Assembly: GCA_013812385.1 (NCBI GenBank)
Contig: JACCTM010000023.1
Span: 1-6,122 of the forward strand
DNA: 6,122 bases
Direction of reading: 5' to 3'
DNA from: Geodermatophilaceae bacterium
GTDB taxonomy: Bacteria; Actinomycetota; Actinomycetes; Mycobacteriales; Geodermatophilaceae
The translations under genes and the position numbers were made by a program. The notes beneath the pieces were generated by a model. That model did no database searches. It was not told where the DNA came from and was given only the letters and a program-made list of their open reading frames with translations. This document shows, in pieces, positions 5,363-6,122 of this stretch (the stretch's first letter is position 1; the number at the start of each line of letters is the position of its first letter).

Positions 5363-5458
5363 GCTCCGCTCTCTTGGCACTTTCTTGGCGCCTGGCGAGA
5401 TTAGGACAGACAACCTGCGGGTAGGGAGAAGGAACATTTCGATCACTTGGGAGTATGA

Positions 5459-6025
5459 ATGGCGCGCAACACGGTGCTTCGCACCATGCACGACGTCGGC
5501 CTGGCCGCGTGGTTTGGTGGATCTCTGATGGGAGCCATCGGGCTCAACGCCGCGGCAGGAGCCGTCGACGAACCGGCGCAGCGCGGTCGGGTGGCCAATG
5601 CGGGGTGGGACCGCTGGACACCCGTGAACGCCGCCGCTATCGGGGCGCACCTGATTGGCGCTGCCGGCCTGTTGGCCGCTAACCGGGACCGAGTCGCCAA
5701 TCAAGAAGGAGTGGGAGCCAGCAGCGTCGTGAAGACCGCGCTCACCGGGCTCGCTCTCGGTGTCACCGCCTACAGCCGTGTCGTTGGTGCGAAGGTGTCA
5801 CAGGCCGGAGACGTTGAAGTCGCCTCAGGCGCTGAGCCGCAGTCAGACACGCCAGAGGACGTGGCCGGCGCACAACGGCAGCTGTCGGTTCTGCAGTGGG
5901 CAATCCCGGCAGTCACCGGTCTCTTGATCGGGGTGACCGCACTTCAGGGTGAGCAGCAGCGAGCTGATGAGCAGGCGCAGGGGACGTTGCGTAAGGCAGC
6001 CAAGCGCCTGACCGGCGCGGCCTGA
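5459..6025 (+). CDS. Uncharacterised integral membrane protein, four predicted helices
   Basis: I do not recognise a named family in this 188-residue protein. Hydrophobic stretches near residues 13-35, 58-74, 90-110 and 142-162 suggest four membrane helices. They are joined by an Arg-containing loop (37-57, with WDRWTPVNAAA), a loop around 76-89, and an acidic polar loop (118-139). The C terminus (163-188) is charged and ends in a Lys/Arg-rich segment likely to be cytoplasmic. There is no signal peptide cleavage site; helix 1 starts almost at once with HDVGLAAWFGGSLMGAIGLN, which is probably the conserved core. The ATG has a GGGAG site (5449-5453) 5 bases upstream. An ATG at 5455 opens a different frame and is rejected. 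A 96-base gap separates it from rdgB, so it may have its own promoter, though none is clear. Its coding status is well supported; its function is unknown. Confidence 0.82.
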   Translation: MARNTVLRTMHDVGLAAWFGGSLMGAIGLNAAAGAVDEPAQRGRVANAGWDRWTPVNAAAIGAHLIGAAGLLAANRDRVANQEGVGASSVVKTALTGLALGVTAYSRVVGAKVSQAGDVEVASGAEPQSDTPEDVAGAQRQLSVLQWAIPAVTGLLIGVTALQGEQQRADEQAQGTLRKAAKRLTGAA

Positions 6026-6038
6026 GCGTCGCACGCCC

Positions 6039-6085
6039 GCACAAGGCGGCGGTGGCGACCTGCCGCTGCCTCCGCCGCCTTGTGC
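6039..6085. terminator. Strong hairpin terminator after the membrane-protein gene
   Basis: GCACAAGGCGGCGG (6039-6052) and CCGCCGCCTTGTGC (6072-6085) form a perfect 14-bp stem. After one T-T mismatch, four more pairs including a G-T wobble (6054-6057 with 6067-6070) leave a 9-base loop. It starts 14 bases after the stop codon. No T-run follows on the plus strand, as is often seen for high-GC actinobacterial terminators. Symmetry means it could also stop transcription from a convergent gene beyond the window. Confidence 0.75.
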
Positions 6086-6122
6086 ACCCGCGCACTCGCC
6101 TCGGTACGCCGGGAGACGACGG

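Noticed and set aside
5375..5389. A sigma-54-like element: TGGCAC, five bases, TGGC, with GG and GC exactly 10 bases apart.
   Set aside because: Actinomycetota lack sigma-54 as far as is known, the -12 part is TGGC rather than TTGC, and there is no activator gene nearby. Chance match.

Overview
The window looks like chromosomal DNA from a high-GC Gram-positive bacterium (Actinomycetota). The base composition is strongly GC-rich, with G or C at most third codon positions. Several starts are GTG. Gene content and order (mec, cysO, cysM, murI, Rv1339-type metallo-hydrolase, rph, rdgB) match the Mycobacterium tuberculosis Rv1334-Rv1341 neighbourhood as I remember it. I cannot name the genus. It is mostly a conserved housekeeping region, and I see no phage, IS, CRISPR, tRNA or rRNA.

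Layout. Positions 3-1653 hold a cysteine-biosynthesis block: the 3' end of the JAMM protease gene mec, then cysO (sulfur-carrier protein) and cysM (O-phosphoserine sulfhydrylase). CysM joins phosphoserine-derived aminoacrylate to the CysO thiocarboxylate, and Mec releases cysteine from the CysO-Cys adduct. Positions 1705-3455 hold murI (D-glutamate for peptidoglycan), overlapped by 4 bp by a metallo-beta-lactamase-fold hydrolase of the actinobacterial cyclic-nucleotide phosphodiesterase type. A YjbQ/UPF0047 gene at 3472-3882 lies on the opposite strand and converges on the hydrolase gene. From a divergent intergenic region, rph (RNase PH) and rdgB (house-cleaning purine NTP pyrophosphatase) run forward. 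The last gene (5459-6025) encodes an unrecognised small protein with four predicted membrane helices, followed by a very strong hairpin at 6039-6085.

The points most worth a second look are local. CysO carries six residues beyond the diglycine that normally ends the protein, so it probably needs proteolytic maturation. The rph-rdgB junction is an imperfect tandem repeat that creates a possible 10-codon coupling cistron, and it leaves the two genes in the same frame, separated by one UGA. MurI has an acidic insertion and a tail of about 50 residues not found in the M. tuberculosis enzyme. The rhomboid-protease gene found between cysM and murI in M. tuberculosis is absent. I found nothing that amounts to a wholly new multi-gene system.
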